Part shown: positions 18,050-26,612 of the stretch, piece after piece
Layout of the letters: each line of letters begins with the position of its first letter
Position numbering within the stretch: position 1 is the first letter of the stretch
From: Hymenobacter sp. DG25A
GTDB lineage: Bacteria > Bacteroidota > Bacteroidia > Cytophagales > Hymenobacteraceae
Direction of reading: 5' to 3'
Length of the DNA stretch: 64,000 nucleotides
Assembly (NCBI RefSeq): GCF_001280305.1
Contig: NZ_CP012623.1
Coordinates: 3,658,001 to 3,722,000 of the forward strand
Position numbers and translations under genes: made by a program
The notes under the pieces: model-generated
Told to the model about the DNA's origin: nothing
Seen by the model: only the letters and a program-made list of their open reading frames with translations
The model's database searches: none

Positions 18050-18523
18050 ATGGTTACTCCAACCTCTCCTCAAAAGCGCACCATCTGGCCCTACGCCATT
18101 ATTGCGGCCTTCGTGCTTTTTGCCGGCTACATTGGCTATATGGTGCAGCAGGCCATGCGCACCAACGTAGACCTGGTCAGCACCGACTACTACGAGCAGG
18201 AGCTGGCCTACCAGCAGCGTATGGAATCGGTGGCGCGCACGGCGGCCCTGCCCGCGCCGGTACAGGTGGCCTACGATGCCGCTGCCCAGCGCATCACGCT
18301 GGAGCTGCCGGCAGCGTTGGCGCAGCAAACGGTGCAAGGCACGCTGCACTTCTTCCGGCCTTCTGATCAGAAGCTGGACTTCCGGTTGCCCTTCACGCCC
18401 GCGGGCACGCCGGCCCGGCAGCAGCTGAGCACCAGCAAGCTGCAGCCCGGCCTGTGGCGGCTGCGGGTAGAGTTTACGGCCGGTGGTCAGCAGTATTTCC
18501 TGGAGAAGGAGCTTTCCATCTGA
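18050..18523 (+). CDS. ccoH: cbb3 oxidase assembly protein CcoH/FixH
   Basis: 157 aa. One N-terminal helix (IWPYAIIAAFVLFAGYIGYM, residues 12-31) is followed by the FixH signature VDLVSTDYYEQELAYQQRM and a periplasmic beta-domain. CcoH binds the oxidase and helps its assembly with the CcoI ATPase. It follows ccoG across a palindromic repeat and precedes a lipoprotein gene. Confidence 0.92.
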   Translation: MVTPTSPQKRTIWPYAIIAAFVLFAGYIGYMVQQAMRTNVDLVSTDYYEQELAYQQRMESVARTAALPAPVQVAYDAAAQRITLELPAALAQQTVQGTLHFFRPSDQKLDFRLPFTPAGTPARQQLSTSKLQPGLWRLRVEFTAGGQQYFLEKELSI

Positions 18524-18608
18524 CCACTCCCTGGCTTTGCCGCTTAATCCGCGGCGGCACCTTTTTCTTATCGGCGGCCCACCGGGCCGCGCATCTCACG
18601 CCCTGCTT

Positions 18609-19286
18609 ATGAAACGCCTTCTTCCTGTTCTGGGTCTGCTGCTGGCTTCCTGCGGAGATGTCAAGAATCCTAACGGCATGCCCGACCAGCCCACCGGTCC
18701 GGCAACGGTGAAGGTCCTGCCATCCCGGCCGGCCAAACCCGACCCGGCCGCGGCTAAAACCGAAAACGCCGTGATGCCCTCCGACACCTCCCTGACCGGA
18801 GCCTGGCTGATGCTGGACGGCGCCCTGCGCGGCCACGATGCCCAGGTGCTGAACCTGCTGATGGACCCGGAATACGGCCTCTGGATTCTGGAAAAGGCCG
18901 GCAACACGCCGCTGGTCACCCGGGTGGCCAACGTGAGCAACTTCCGCAGCCAGAAACAGCAGCCGATTTTCAACCTGGAAAAAACCCTGATGACCTGCGC
19001 CGCGCCCAAGGCCGTGAATAAACTGCCCACGGCCACTTGTCCGGCCGGCACTTTTTCCACCGAAGGCTGCTTTAGCGGGCCCGCCACCGGGTTTCGGGCG
19101 CTCAACTTCTGGCCGCAGGCGGCCCTTAAGGGCGGTACCCGGCAGCAGGGACAGGCCGCGCAGGGGCGCGCCATGGCCTCGGTGCTGCAAACGCGCACCG
19201 GCTACCAGTACCACTTCTCCAAATCGGCGGGGGCTGGTGGGCGCTGGCGGCTGGTGTTCATTGATATGCGGGGCGCCTGCCAATAA
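18609..19286 (+). CDS. Hypothetical lipoprotein in the cco region
   Basis: 225 aa from the ATG at 18609; longer readings of the frame use upstream alternative starts that overlap ccoH. Signal MKRLLPVLGLLLASC with the lipobox LASC predicts lipidation at Cys15. The mature part has no motif I recognise; it includes several Cys (TLMTCAAP, TATCPAG, TEGCFSG). It lies between ccoH and the SafE-like gene with short gaps, so may be co-transcribed with the oxidase assembly genes. Confidence 0.75.
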   Translation: MKRLLPVLGLLLASCGDVKNPNGMPDQPTGPATVKVLPSRPAKPDPAAAKTENAVMPSDTSLTGAWLMLDGALRGHDAQVLNLLMDPEYGLWILEKAGNTPLVTRVANVSNFRSQKQQPIFNLEKTLMTCAAPKAVNKLPTATCPAGTFSTEGCFSGPATGFRALNFWPQAALKGGTRQQGQAAQGRAMASVLQTRTGYQYHFSKSAGAGGRWRLVFIDMRGACQ

Positions 19287-19331
19287 CAGGCGGCTTCACC
19301 TCATCGTTTCTTCATTAGCTCGCTTTTTGTC

Positions 19332-20066
19332 ATGCTCTGGGCTGGTTTCTTATTCGGGTTGCTGGGTAGCTTTCACTGCGTAGGCATGTGCGGGGCTATT
19401 GCGCTGGCACTGCCGGGCAAGGACAACCCCGTGGGCTGGCGCTATGTGCGGGGCCGCGTGCTCTACAATCTGGGCCGCGTAACAACCTACTCCCTGCTGG
19501 GTGCCCTGGCCGGCGTGGTGGGGCAGAGCCTGCGCCTGGCCGGTTGGCAGCAGGGACTATCCATTGCCTCTGGCCTGCTGATTCTGCTGCTGGTAGTCGT
19601 GCCGGAGCGCTACACCGGCCGCGTGGCCGATTTTCTGGGGTTGAGCCGGGTACTGGCCGCCGTGAGAAACCGGCTGATGTACTACTTCCAGCAGCCCACC
19701 GCCCGCGCCCTCTACACCACCGGCCTGCTGAACGGCCTGCTTCCCTGCGGTATGGTGTATCTGGCTTTGGCCGGGGCCATCAGCGCGCCGGGTGTGCCGG
19801 GCGCTATGCTGTATATGGCTCTGTTTGGCCTGGGTACGGTGCCCCTCATGCTGGCTCTTTCCTTAACGGGCCGACTGGTGCCGCTACTGTGGCGCGCCCG
19901 GCTGCGGGCGGCGGTGCCGGTAGGCGCTACGCTCATGGCCGCCCTGTTTATTCTGCGCGGACTGGGGCTGGGAATTCCCTATGTAAGCCCGGCACTCAGC
20001 CAACCTACTGCCACCGTCACTGCCACTGCTACCGCGCAGCCCCTCACCGTGCACGAGTGCCGGTAG
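19332..20066 (+). CDS. SafE/DsbD-like membrane protein (cbb3-linked metal or thiol transporter)
   Basis: 244 aa, about six membrane segments. The N-terminus LFGLLGSFHCVGMCGAIALALPG carries the CxxxC pair of the DsbD_2/TauE-SafE-like family (UreH type); NGLLPCGMVYLALAGA repeats the Cys-Gly pattern in the second half. In Bacteroidota this gene commonly ends the ccoGH cluster, where copper or thiol delivery to the oxidase is suspected. The 'sulfite exporter' label is a database name, not a proven role. Confidence 0.85.
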   Translation: MLWAGFLFGLLGSFHCVGMCGAIALALPGKDNPVGWRYVRGRVLYNLGRVTTYSLLGALAGVVGQSLRLAGWQQGLSIASGLLILLLVVVPERYTGRVADFLGLSRVLAAVRNRLMYYFQQPTARALYTTGLLNGLLPCGMVYLALAGAISAPGVPGAMLYMALFGLGTVPLMLALSLTGRLVPLLWRARLRAAVPVGATLMAALFILRGLGLGIPYVSPALSQPTATVTATATAQPLTVHECR

Positions 20067-20116
20067 CCTTTTTCGTTTTTCTCTTCGTCGATTTTCGGGC
20101 CTGAAATCTCCTTCCC

Positions 20117-21031
20117 ATGAAAACTATTCTCATTCCCCTGACGCTCACGGCCTCCGACGAATATGCGCTGGCCTACGCCAACAAGCTGGCCGTGCGGTGG
20201 CGCGCCAACCTGGTGCTGCTCTACTGCCAGCCCGGCCCCGCGCTTTCCTCTACCGACGAAGATGCCCTGCTCACCCGCATGCAAAACCACGTGGAGCGCA
20301 TGCGCTACCAGCAGCTGGTGCGCCAGGATGCCCGCCGCCTGCACTACCACTTCCGGGCGCTGGCCGGCTCCCTGCCCGAGCATATTGCCGAGGTAGTAAG
20401 CCAGAACGCCGCCGATTTGGTGGTGATGAGCCTGGAACAAACGCATTGCCCCGCCCAGGCCATGACGGACAACCACCCGGTGCGCGTAAGCTCCCTGGTG
20501 CGCTGCCCCGTGCTGGTGGTGCCACCCGGCCGCCGGCCCCTGCCTACGCGCCTGGTGTTTGCTACTGATTTCACCCAGCTGAGCCTCAGTGCGCTGCCGC
20601 GGCTCTCAGCCCTGGCCGATGCCCTGCCCGGGCAGATGGAGCTGGTGCAGATATATGGCCGGGAGCAGCGCCAGAATCTGGTGGGCTTTAAGCGGGCGCT
20701 GGCCGCCAGCCGCCGCCAGCTTACGTGGCCCCAGGTGAATGTGCAGCTGCTGGAAGACGATGATATGGTGGAGGGCATCAGTGAGTACTGCGCCCACGTG
20801 CAGGCCCAGCTGCTGATTCTGTCTCCTACTGATGAGGCCCAGCTCTGCCGCTTTTTCGACACCTGCCATACCACCACGCTGGCCTACCATCAGCAGATTC
20901 CGGTGCTGCTGCTGCGCCCCACGGCTGCTATGCCCGCGGTGCATTGCTGCGCCCGCTGCGCTTCCCGCATGGCCCTGCCCGACATGCACACCACTATTCC
21001 GCTCTCCGCCGCCGGGTTTTCGCTGGACTAA
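20117..21031 (+). CDS. Universal stress protein with two Usp domains
   Basis: 304 aa. The first UspA fold starts MKTILIPLTLTASDEYALAYANKLA (1-145) and ends in RVSSLVRCPVLVVPPG; the second starts RLVFATDFTQLSLSALPRL (about 150-275) and ends in IPVLLLRP. Neither shows a clear ATP-binding GxxG-S/T loop. A short C-terminal tail has a Cys cluster (HCCARCAS) unusual for the family, possibly a metal or redox site. It is 50 bp after the SafE-like gene, suggesting stress linkage to low oxygen. Confidence 0.85.
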   Translation: MKTILIPLTLTASDEYALAYANKLAVRWRANLVLLYCQPGPALSSTDEDALLTRMQNHVERMRYQQLVRQDARRLHYHFRALAGSLPEHIAEVVSQNAADLVVMSLEQTHCPAQAMTDNHPVRVSSLVRCPVLVVPPGRRPLPTRLVFATDFTQLSLSALPRLSALADALPGQMELVQIYGREQRQNLVGFKRALAASRRQLTWPQVNVQLLEDDDMVEGISEYCAHVQAQLLILSPTDEAQLCRFFDTCHTTTLAYHQQIPVLLLRPTAAMPAVHCCARCASRMALPDMHTTIPLSAAGFSLD

Positions 21032-21038
21032 CAGGGCA

Positions 21039-21980
21039 TCAGGCTACCCGGGAGGCTGCCAGCGGACGCACGGGGACCTTTCGGCGGCCGCCTAATACTA
21101 CCAGCACTACGGCAATGACAATCAGCGCGGCCCCGCCCAGCATCTGGGCGTTTAGGGTTTCGCCCGCAAAAGCCCAGCCCAGCAGCACGGCCACCACGGG
21201 GTTCACAAAGGCGTAAGTGCCGGCCAGCGCGGGCTCTACGTGGCGCAGCAGCCAGATGTAAGCTGTGAAGGCCACAACGGAGCCAAACGTAACCAGGTAG
21301 GCGTAGGCTATCCAGGACTTGGTGGTGATGGCAGCCACGTGAAAGCCCGTGGCCTCACCGCGCAGTAAACCCACCACAATCATGGCTAGGCCGCCGCATA
21401 GCATCTGCATCCCGCCCGACACAAAAGGGGAGGAGGCCGGCTGCTTTTTCTTGGAGTAGAGCGAGCCAATGGCCCACACCAGCGCGGCCGTGAGCACGCA
21501 GGCAATGCCAATACCCTCGTGGCCGGGAATAGCTACGTGCGAGGCGCCGGGCGTACGCGCCAGCAGATACACGCCGGCCAGTCCGCAGCCCAGGCCCAGC
21601 GTAACCCAGGCCGTGGGCCTTGCCGAAATACCGCTCAGCCAGCCCAACAGGGCCAGAAACATGGGCACCGTGGCCACCAGCAGCGCCGCCAGCCCCGTGG
21701 GAATATACTGCTCGCCCAGGGTTACGCCGCCGTTGCCGAAGCCCAGCAGGCACACCCCGATAACCACGGCGTGCAGCCAGCCTTGGGCGGTGGGAGCGGG
21801 GGCGCCGCGCAGCCGCATAAAGCTGTAGAGCAGCGCGCCGGCCAGGGCATAGCGCGAGCCGGCCATCAGCAGGGGCGGAATGGAATCAATAGCGAAGCGG
21901 ATGCCCAGGTAGGTAGAGCCCCAGATGATATAAAGGGCGGCAAAAGCCAGTATAAAGGAGGCGCGAGCCGGACGAGACAT
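21039..21980 (-). CDS. EamA/DMT-family exporter
   Basis: 313 aa, ten hydrophobic segments in two EamA repeats. Repeat one begins ALYIIWGSTYLGIRFAIDSIPPLLMAGSRY, typical of YedA/RhaT-like carriers; repeat two contains TFGSVVAFTAYIWLLRHVEPALAGTYAFVNPVVAVLLGW. Probable inner-membrane exporter of a metabolite or amino acid; substrate unknown. TAGGTTTG about 25 bp upstream fits a -7 box. It converges on the universal-stress gene with only 7 bp between stops. Confidence 0.88.
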   Translation of the reverse strand: MSRPARASFILAFAALYIIWGSTYLGIRFAIDSIPPLLMAGSRYALAGALLYSFMRLRGAPAPTAQGWLHAVVIGVCLLGFGNGGVTLGEQYIPTGLAALLVATVPMFLALLGWLSGISARPTAWVTLGLGCGLAGVYLLARTPGASHVAIPGHEGIGIACVLTAALVWAIGSLYSKKKQPASSPFVSGGMQMLCGGLAMIVVGLLRGEATGFHVAAITTKSWIAYAYLVTFGSVVAFTAYIWLLRHVEPALAGTYAFVNPVVAVLLGWAFAGETLNAQMLGGAALIVIAVVLVVLGGRRKVPVRPLAASRVA

Positions 21981-22150
21981 AACGGAAGGACAGAGTTCAG
22001 CGCAAACCTACACCAGAATACCCGGCAGGTTGCGCCGGAATCTTGCGGAAATTCCTGTGGCCGGAATAATCGGCCGCAACGTGGACTGATGGTTGGGGTC
22101 TTTGGCCGAAGCCTTACCTTGTTACGCTTTCCGCACCCCGTTTTTTTCTT

Positions 22151-23812
22151 ATGCGCCGAAATCTTCGCCTGCTCACTATTCTGCTGCTGAGCCTGACTGC
22201 CACTGCCCAGGCCCAGCTGATGCAGCCCAAAACCACCTTTACCCGCGCCGACTCGCTGCGGGGGCAACTCACGCCCCTGCGCACCTGCTACGACATCAAC
22301 TACTACCATCTGGATGTGAAGCTGGACGTGGAAAAGCGCGCCCTCAGCGGCTCCAACCAGTTCCGCTTCACGGCCACCCAGGATTTCACCCGCCTGCAGT
22401 TTGATTTGTTCGATAACCTGAAAGTGGAGAAGGTAGACTACCACGGGCAGTCGGTGCCGTTTACGCGGGAGGCCAATGCGGTATTCGTAACGTTTCCGCA
22501 GCCCATCAGGCAGGGTACGAAGGATGAGTTCCGGGTGTATTACTCAGGGCAGCCTATTGTGGCCAAAAAAGCGCCCTGGGATGGGGGGCTGGTGTTTACC
22601 AAGGATGCCAAAGGCAAGCCATGGGTGGCCTCTGCCTGCCAGGGCATGGGCGCCAGTGTGTGGTGGCCCACCAAAGACCACCAAGCCGATGAGGTGGATT
22701 CCATGCTCATTAGCATCTCGGTGCCCAAGGGCCTGAAAGATGTTTCCAACGGCCGCCTGCGCAAAGTAACCAAGCTGAAAGGCGGCTACACGCGCTACGA
22801 CTGGTTTGTCTCGAACCCCATCAACAACTACGATGTGGCCCTGAACGTGGGCGACTACCAGCATTTCGCCGACACCTTCGACGGTGAGAAAGGCAAGCTC
22901 ACGCTGGACTACTGGGTGCTGCCCGAAAACCTGAGCAAAGCCAAAACTCACTTTGCTGCCAACGTAAAGCCCATGCTGAAGTCGTTTGAGTACTGGTTTG
23001 GGCCGTACCCGTTTTATGAGGATGGCTACAAGCTGGTGGAAGCGCCGCACCTGGGCATGGAGCACCAAAGCGCCGTGGCCTACGGCAACAAGTACCAGAA
23101 CGGCTACCTGGGCACCGACCGGTCTGACACGGGCCAGGGCCTGAAGTGGGACTACATCATCATCCACGAAAGCGGCCATGAGTGGTTCGGCAACAACATC
23201 ACCACCAAGGACATTGCCGATATGTGGGTGCATGAGGGCTTCACCACTTACACCGAAGCCATGTTTGTGGAAAGCAACGCTGGCCCGGCCATTGCAGCCG
23301 ATTATATCCACGGCACCCGCAAATGGATTCAAAACGACCAGCCTATTATCGGGCCGTATGAGGTAAACAAAGAAGGCTCCGGCGACATGTACCCCAAAGG
23401 TGCCGCCATGCTGCATATGCTGCGCCTCACGGTGAACGATGACGCGAAGTGGCGTCAGATTCTGCGCGGCCTGGGTCAGCAGTTCTATCACCAGACCGTC
23501 ACCACCGAGCAGATCATCAACTACATCAATCAGCAGAGCGGCCAGAACCTCACGCCCATCTTCGACCAGTACCTGCGCCACCCCAACATTCCTACCCTAG
23601 AAGTGCGCTTCACCCCCGATGGCAAAACCCTGGCCCGCTGGATTGCTGACGAGCCTGCCTTTGATATGCCGGTGCGCCTGCGCGCCAAAGGCGGCGAATA
23701 CCAGCGCGTAAAGCTCACCCGCAAATTCCAACCGATTGACGTGCCCGGCCTCACCAAAGACAACCTGGAAGTAGACACCCAGAACTACTACATCGGCACG
23801 CTGGTAGAGTAG
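22151..23812 (+). CDS. M1-family metallopeptidase (aminopeptidase N-like)
   Basis: 553 aa with an N-terminal signal (MRRNLRLLTILLLSLTATAQAQ). Zinc site HESGHEWFGNN (HExxH near residue 339) with the third ligand in WVHEGFTTYTE about 20 residues later. No recognisable GAMEN motif; the exopeptidase region reads APHLGMEHQSAVAYGN, as in bacterial short M1 enzymes. Shorter than PepN, lacking the C-terminal superhelix. Secreted or periplasmic peptide degradation is likely. Confidence 0.92.
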   Translation: MRRNLRLLTILLLSLTATAQAQLMQPKTTFTRADSLRGQLTPLRTCYDINYYHLDVKLDVEKRALSGSNQFRFTATQDFTRLQFDLFDNLKVEKVDYHGQSVPFTREANAVFVTFPQPIRQGTKDEFRVYYSGQPIVAKKAPWDGGLVFTKDAKGKPWVASACQGMGASVWWPTKDHQADEVDSMLISISVPKGLKDVSNGRLRKVTKLKGGYTRYDWFVSNPINNYDVALNVGDYQHFADTFDGEKGKLTLDYWVLPENLSKAKTHFAANVKPMLKSFEYWFGPYPFYEDGYKLVEAPHLGMEHQSAVAYGNKYQNGYLGTDRSDTGQGLKWDYIIIHESGHEWFGNNITTKDIADMWVHEGFTTYTEAMFVESNAGPAIAADYIHGTRKWIQNDQPIIGPYEVNKEGSGDMYPKGAAMLHMLRLTVNDDAKWRQILRGLGQQFYHQTVTTEQIINYINQQSGQNLTPIFDQYLRHPNIPTLEVRFTPDGKTLARWIADEPAFDMPVRLRAKGGEYQRVKLTRKFQPIDVPGLTKDNLEVDTQNYYIGTLVE

Positions 23813-23849
23813 GGAATAAATCAGTCTAAGAATTCCAGAAAGCTAAAAA

Positions 23850-24153
23850 GCTAGTTCCCCTCCTCAGATAAGGAGGGGTTAGGGGTGGTTGACCAGTCGT
23901 TGTTACCCAAAACGTCATGCTGAGCGGAGCCGAAGCATCTCGCTAGTGTGGTAAACCCTTACAAAGCGGTAGAGATGCTTCGGCTCCGCTCAGCATGACA
24001 GTTACTTTGGCAACATCAGCACGCGAGATACTTCGGCTGCGCTCAGCATGACACATTGTTGATGCAAATTGGGTCGGGCTTCGTTCAACCAAACAACGCC
24101 TTTTACCACCCCGGCCTGCGGCCACCCCTCCTTAAAAAAGGAGGGGAGCTAAC
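23850..24153. repeat. Nested palindromes: outer CCCCTCCTT element containing family B copies
   Basis: The 433-bp gap between the peptidase and lpd holds layered repeats. The outer arms are two inverted copies of one element, 23853-23904 (CCCCTCCTCAGATAAGGAGGGG, then AGGGGTGG) and 24084-24153 (ACCACCCC, then CCCCTCCTT and AAGGAGGGG). Inside is a complete family B palindrome at 23913-24000 and a further right arm at 24018-24052. This looks like one repeat inserted in another. No coding potential seen. Confidence 0.85.
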
Positions 24154-24245
24154 TTCCGGCGTTAAATTCCGGTTTCATCCAAGCGCACCACCGATTCATC
24201 CGTACCTTCGCGCCCGTTGATTTCCACCGAACTCACCCGCTGAAT

Positions 24246-25652
24246 ATGAACCAATACGACGTTACCGTTATCGGCTCCGGCCCGGGCGGTTATGTGGCAG
24301 CTATCCGCTGCTCCCAGCTCGGCCTCAAAACGGCCCTTATTGAGAAGTACGACACCCTGGGCGGCACCTGCCTCAACGTGGGCTGCATTCCCAGCAAAGC
24401 CCTGCTCGATAGCACGGAGCACTACCACAATGCCCATACTACCTTCAAGGAGCATGGCATTGAGCTGAGCGACCTGCAGATCAACATGAACCAGCTCATC
24501 GACCGTAAAAACGGCGTGGTGAAGGCCAATACCGACGGCATTCAGTTTCTGATGAAGAAGAACAAAATCGACGTCATTCATGGCGTAGGTTCGTTCGTGG
24601 ACAAAAACCACATCAAAATTCAGCCCACCGCGGGCGGCGAGGAGCAGCAGATTGAGACCAAAAACGTCATCATTGCTACCGGCTCCAAGCCCACCGTGCT
24701 GCCCTTTATTGCGCAGGATAAGGAGCGCATCATCACCAGCACCGAGGCCCTGAACATCCGGGAAGTGCCCAAGCACATGATTGTGATTGGCGGCGGCGTA
24801 ATCGGGCTGGAAATGGCTTCCGTATACGCCCGCCTTGGCGCCAAAGTATCGGTGGTGGAGTTCATGGACTCGCTGATTCCGACTATGGACCGCGCCCTGG
24901 GCAAAGAGCTGAAGCGCATCCTGGGCAAAATCGGCATTCAGTTCTTCCTGAGCCACAAAGTAACCGGCGCTACCCGCGAGGGCGACGCCGTGACGGTAAC
25001 CGCAACCAACCCGAAAGGCGAGGAAGTGAAGTTTGAAGGCGACTACTGCCTGGTAGCCGTGGGCCGCGTGCCCTACACCGCCGGCCTGAACCTGGAAGCC
25101 GCTGGCGTGCAGATGGAAGAGCGCGGCCGCATTAAGGTAGACGAGCACCTGCAAACCAGCGTGCCCGGCATCTACGCCATCGGCGACGTGATTCGGGGGG
25201 CTATGCTGGCGCACAAGGCCGAGGAAGAAGGCGTGTTTGTGGCCGAAACCATTGCGGGCCAGAAGCCGCACATCAACTACCTGCTCATCCCCGGCGTGGT
25301 GTACACCTGGCCGGAAGTAGCCGGCGTGGGCTACACCGAAGAGCAGCTGAAGGAAATGGGCAAAGCTTACAAAACCGGCAACTTCCCCTTCCGCGCCTCG
25401 GGCCGCGCCCGCGCCTCCATGGACCTCGACGGCTTCGTGAAAGTGCTGGCCGACAAGGAAACCGACGAAATCCTGGGTGTGCACATGATTGGCCCGCGCA
25501 TCGCCGACCTCATTGCCGAAGCCGTAACGGCCATGGAGTTCCGCGCCTCCGCCGAGGACGTAGCTCGCATGAGCCACGCCCACCCCACCTACGCCGAAGC
25601 CATGAAGGAAGCGTGCTTAGCTGCGACGGATAACCGGGCCATCCACATGTAA
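24246..25652 (+). CDS. lpd: Dihydrolipoyl dehydrogenase (E3)
   Basis: 468 aa FAD disulfide oxidoreductase that reoxidises the lipoyl groups of 2-oxoacid dehydrogenases. GSGPGGYVAAIR binds FAD; the redox pair is in GGTCLNVGCIPSK (Cys near 42 and 47); IGGGVIGLEMASVYARLG binds NAD; AIGDVIRGAMLAHKAEEEG is the second FAD motif; the C-terminal SHAHPTYAE holds the His-Glu dyad near 445. TACCTTCG at about 24197 resembles a -7 box. It probably serves SucAB, 18 kb upstream. Confidence 0.97.
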   Translation: MNQYDVTVIGSGPGGYVAAIRCSQLGLKTALIEKYDTLGGTCLNVGCIPSKALLDSTEHYHNAHTTFKEHGIELSDLQINMNQLIDRKNGVVKANTDGIQFLMKKNKIDVIHGVGSFVDKNHIKIQPTAGGEEQQIETKNVIIATGSKPTVLPFIAQDKERIITSTEALNIREVPKHMIVIGGGVIGLEMASVYARLGAKVSVVEFMDSLIPTMDRALGKELKRILGKIGIQFFLSHKVTGATREGDAVTVTATNPKGEEVKFEGDYCLVAVGRVPYTAGLNLEAAGVQMEERGRIKVDEHLQTSVPGIYAIGDVIRGAMLAHKAEEEGVFVAETIAGQKPHINYLLIPGVVYTWPEVAGVGYTEEQLKEMGKAYKTGNFPFRASGRARASMDLDGFVKVLADKETDEILGVHMIGPRIADLIAEAVTAMEFRASAEDVARMSHAHPTYAEAMKEACLAATDNRAIHM

Positions 25653-25683
25653 TGCTTGCGCTGAAAGACGGTAGAATAAAAAA

Positions 25684-25720
25684 AGAGGCTGATGCTCCCA
25701 GAGCATCAGCCTCTTTTTTT
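25684..25720 (+). terminator. lpd terminator
   Basis: AGAGGCTGATGCTC and GAGCATCAGCCTCT form a perfect 14-bp stem with a CCA loop and a long T run. It marks the edge between GC-rich DNA and the AT-rich island; the A run on its left would also let it terminate minus-strand transcripts. Confidence 0.95.
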
Positions 25721-25757
25721 ATTCTAAGCATTTGACTATAGGATATAGAACTTGGTC

Positions 25758-26612
25758 TTATATAGATAAGATTTTTGTCTTTAAATCATCTAAGGAGTCA
25801 AGGTCACAGGTTTTCGCCAGTCTAATCCTTAATGATTCCCACTTTAAATTATAGGACTCTTTGCCTTTTAGTTTCTTGAATCTGAAAGTTAATAGGGGTA
25901 GAATATAGTCTTTAGCTGATACTATGGTAATTAATGATTTAATATTAGGTGGCCATTTTTGTCTTTTTTCATATATTGATTCATTGTAGATATTTTCACC
26001 TAGAGAAGTAATAATTTCATCTCTTAGTTCTTGGATTCTGTCTTCTATTTTTTTATTATCTAAAACTGTGATGCCTCTATGTTGTTTGCAAAAACCTCCT
26101 ACGGATGTTGAAACAGTTTTTATTCCCATTTTATGCTCATGTGTGATAGAATAGTGGAGAAAAAGTTCTAATAAAGGGTTGGTTATTCCTTTGAGCCAGT
26201 TATCAAATACAAGCTGTTTCTTTATATCTTCTTTGTCTAAAACTATATTATCATAAAGAGTTTCTATGATTCCTGTTTCTTCAAGCAAAAAGTTTTCTAT
26301 GCAATACCTGCTTAGTACGTGAAGATACTTTAAGTCTTTTCTATTGTTATCGAAGATTAAATCCAGATCCCCATCAGTTACATAGATTCTTTTTCTTTTT
26401 CTGTCATATTGATCGTTCTCGCAAGCTTTGATAAGCTCTGTTTTGCATTTGCAAGAAATTATTTTGCTTATTTTTTTACTGCTTAATAATCTTGAAAACA
26501 AAGTTTTGTAAAACTCCTCATCATTGGAGTCTTCGATGAAAATATCGACATCATTGCTTGATTTAAAAAACAAAGCAATTGTTGGAATTACGGAGCTTTT
26601 ATACCTAAGCAT
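25758..26612 (-). CDS. ariB: DUF4435 (TOPRIM-like) effector, AriB-like, of a putative PARIS system
   Basis: 284 aa from the ATG at 26612; an in-frame GTG at 26624 would add four residues. DUF4435 landmarks: DIFIEDSNDEEFY (acidic Glu near 27), SCKCKTELIKAC, YVTDGDLD (Asp near 80, 82, 84), and VLSRYCIENFLLE. This E...DxDxD arrangement is the TOPRIM-like acidic cluster of AriB, the nuclease toxin released by AriA in PARIS. The ATG overlaps the end of the ATPase gene (ATGCTTAG), so the two are translationally coupled. Very AT-rich with codon use unlike its neighbours, indicating transfer. Other AAA-DUF4435 pairs exist, so PARIS is the best but not the only reading. Confidence 0.75.
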   Translation of the reverse strand: MLRYKSSVIPTIALFFKSSNDVDIFIEDSNDEEFYKTLFSRLLSSKKISKIISCKCKTELIKACENDQYDRKRKRIYVTDGDLDLIFDNNRKDLKYLHVLSRYCIENFLLEETGIIETLYDNIVLDKEDIKKQLVFDNWLKGITNPLLELFLHYSITHEHKMGIKTVSTSVGGFCKQHRGITVLDNKKIEDRIQELRDEIITSLGENIYNESIYEKRQKWPPNIKSLITIVSAKDYILPLLTFRFKKLKGKESYNLKWESLRIRLAKTCDLDSLDDLKTKILSI

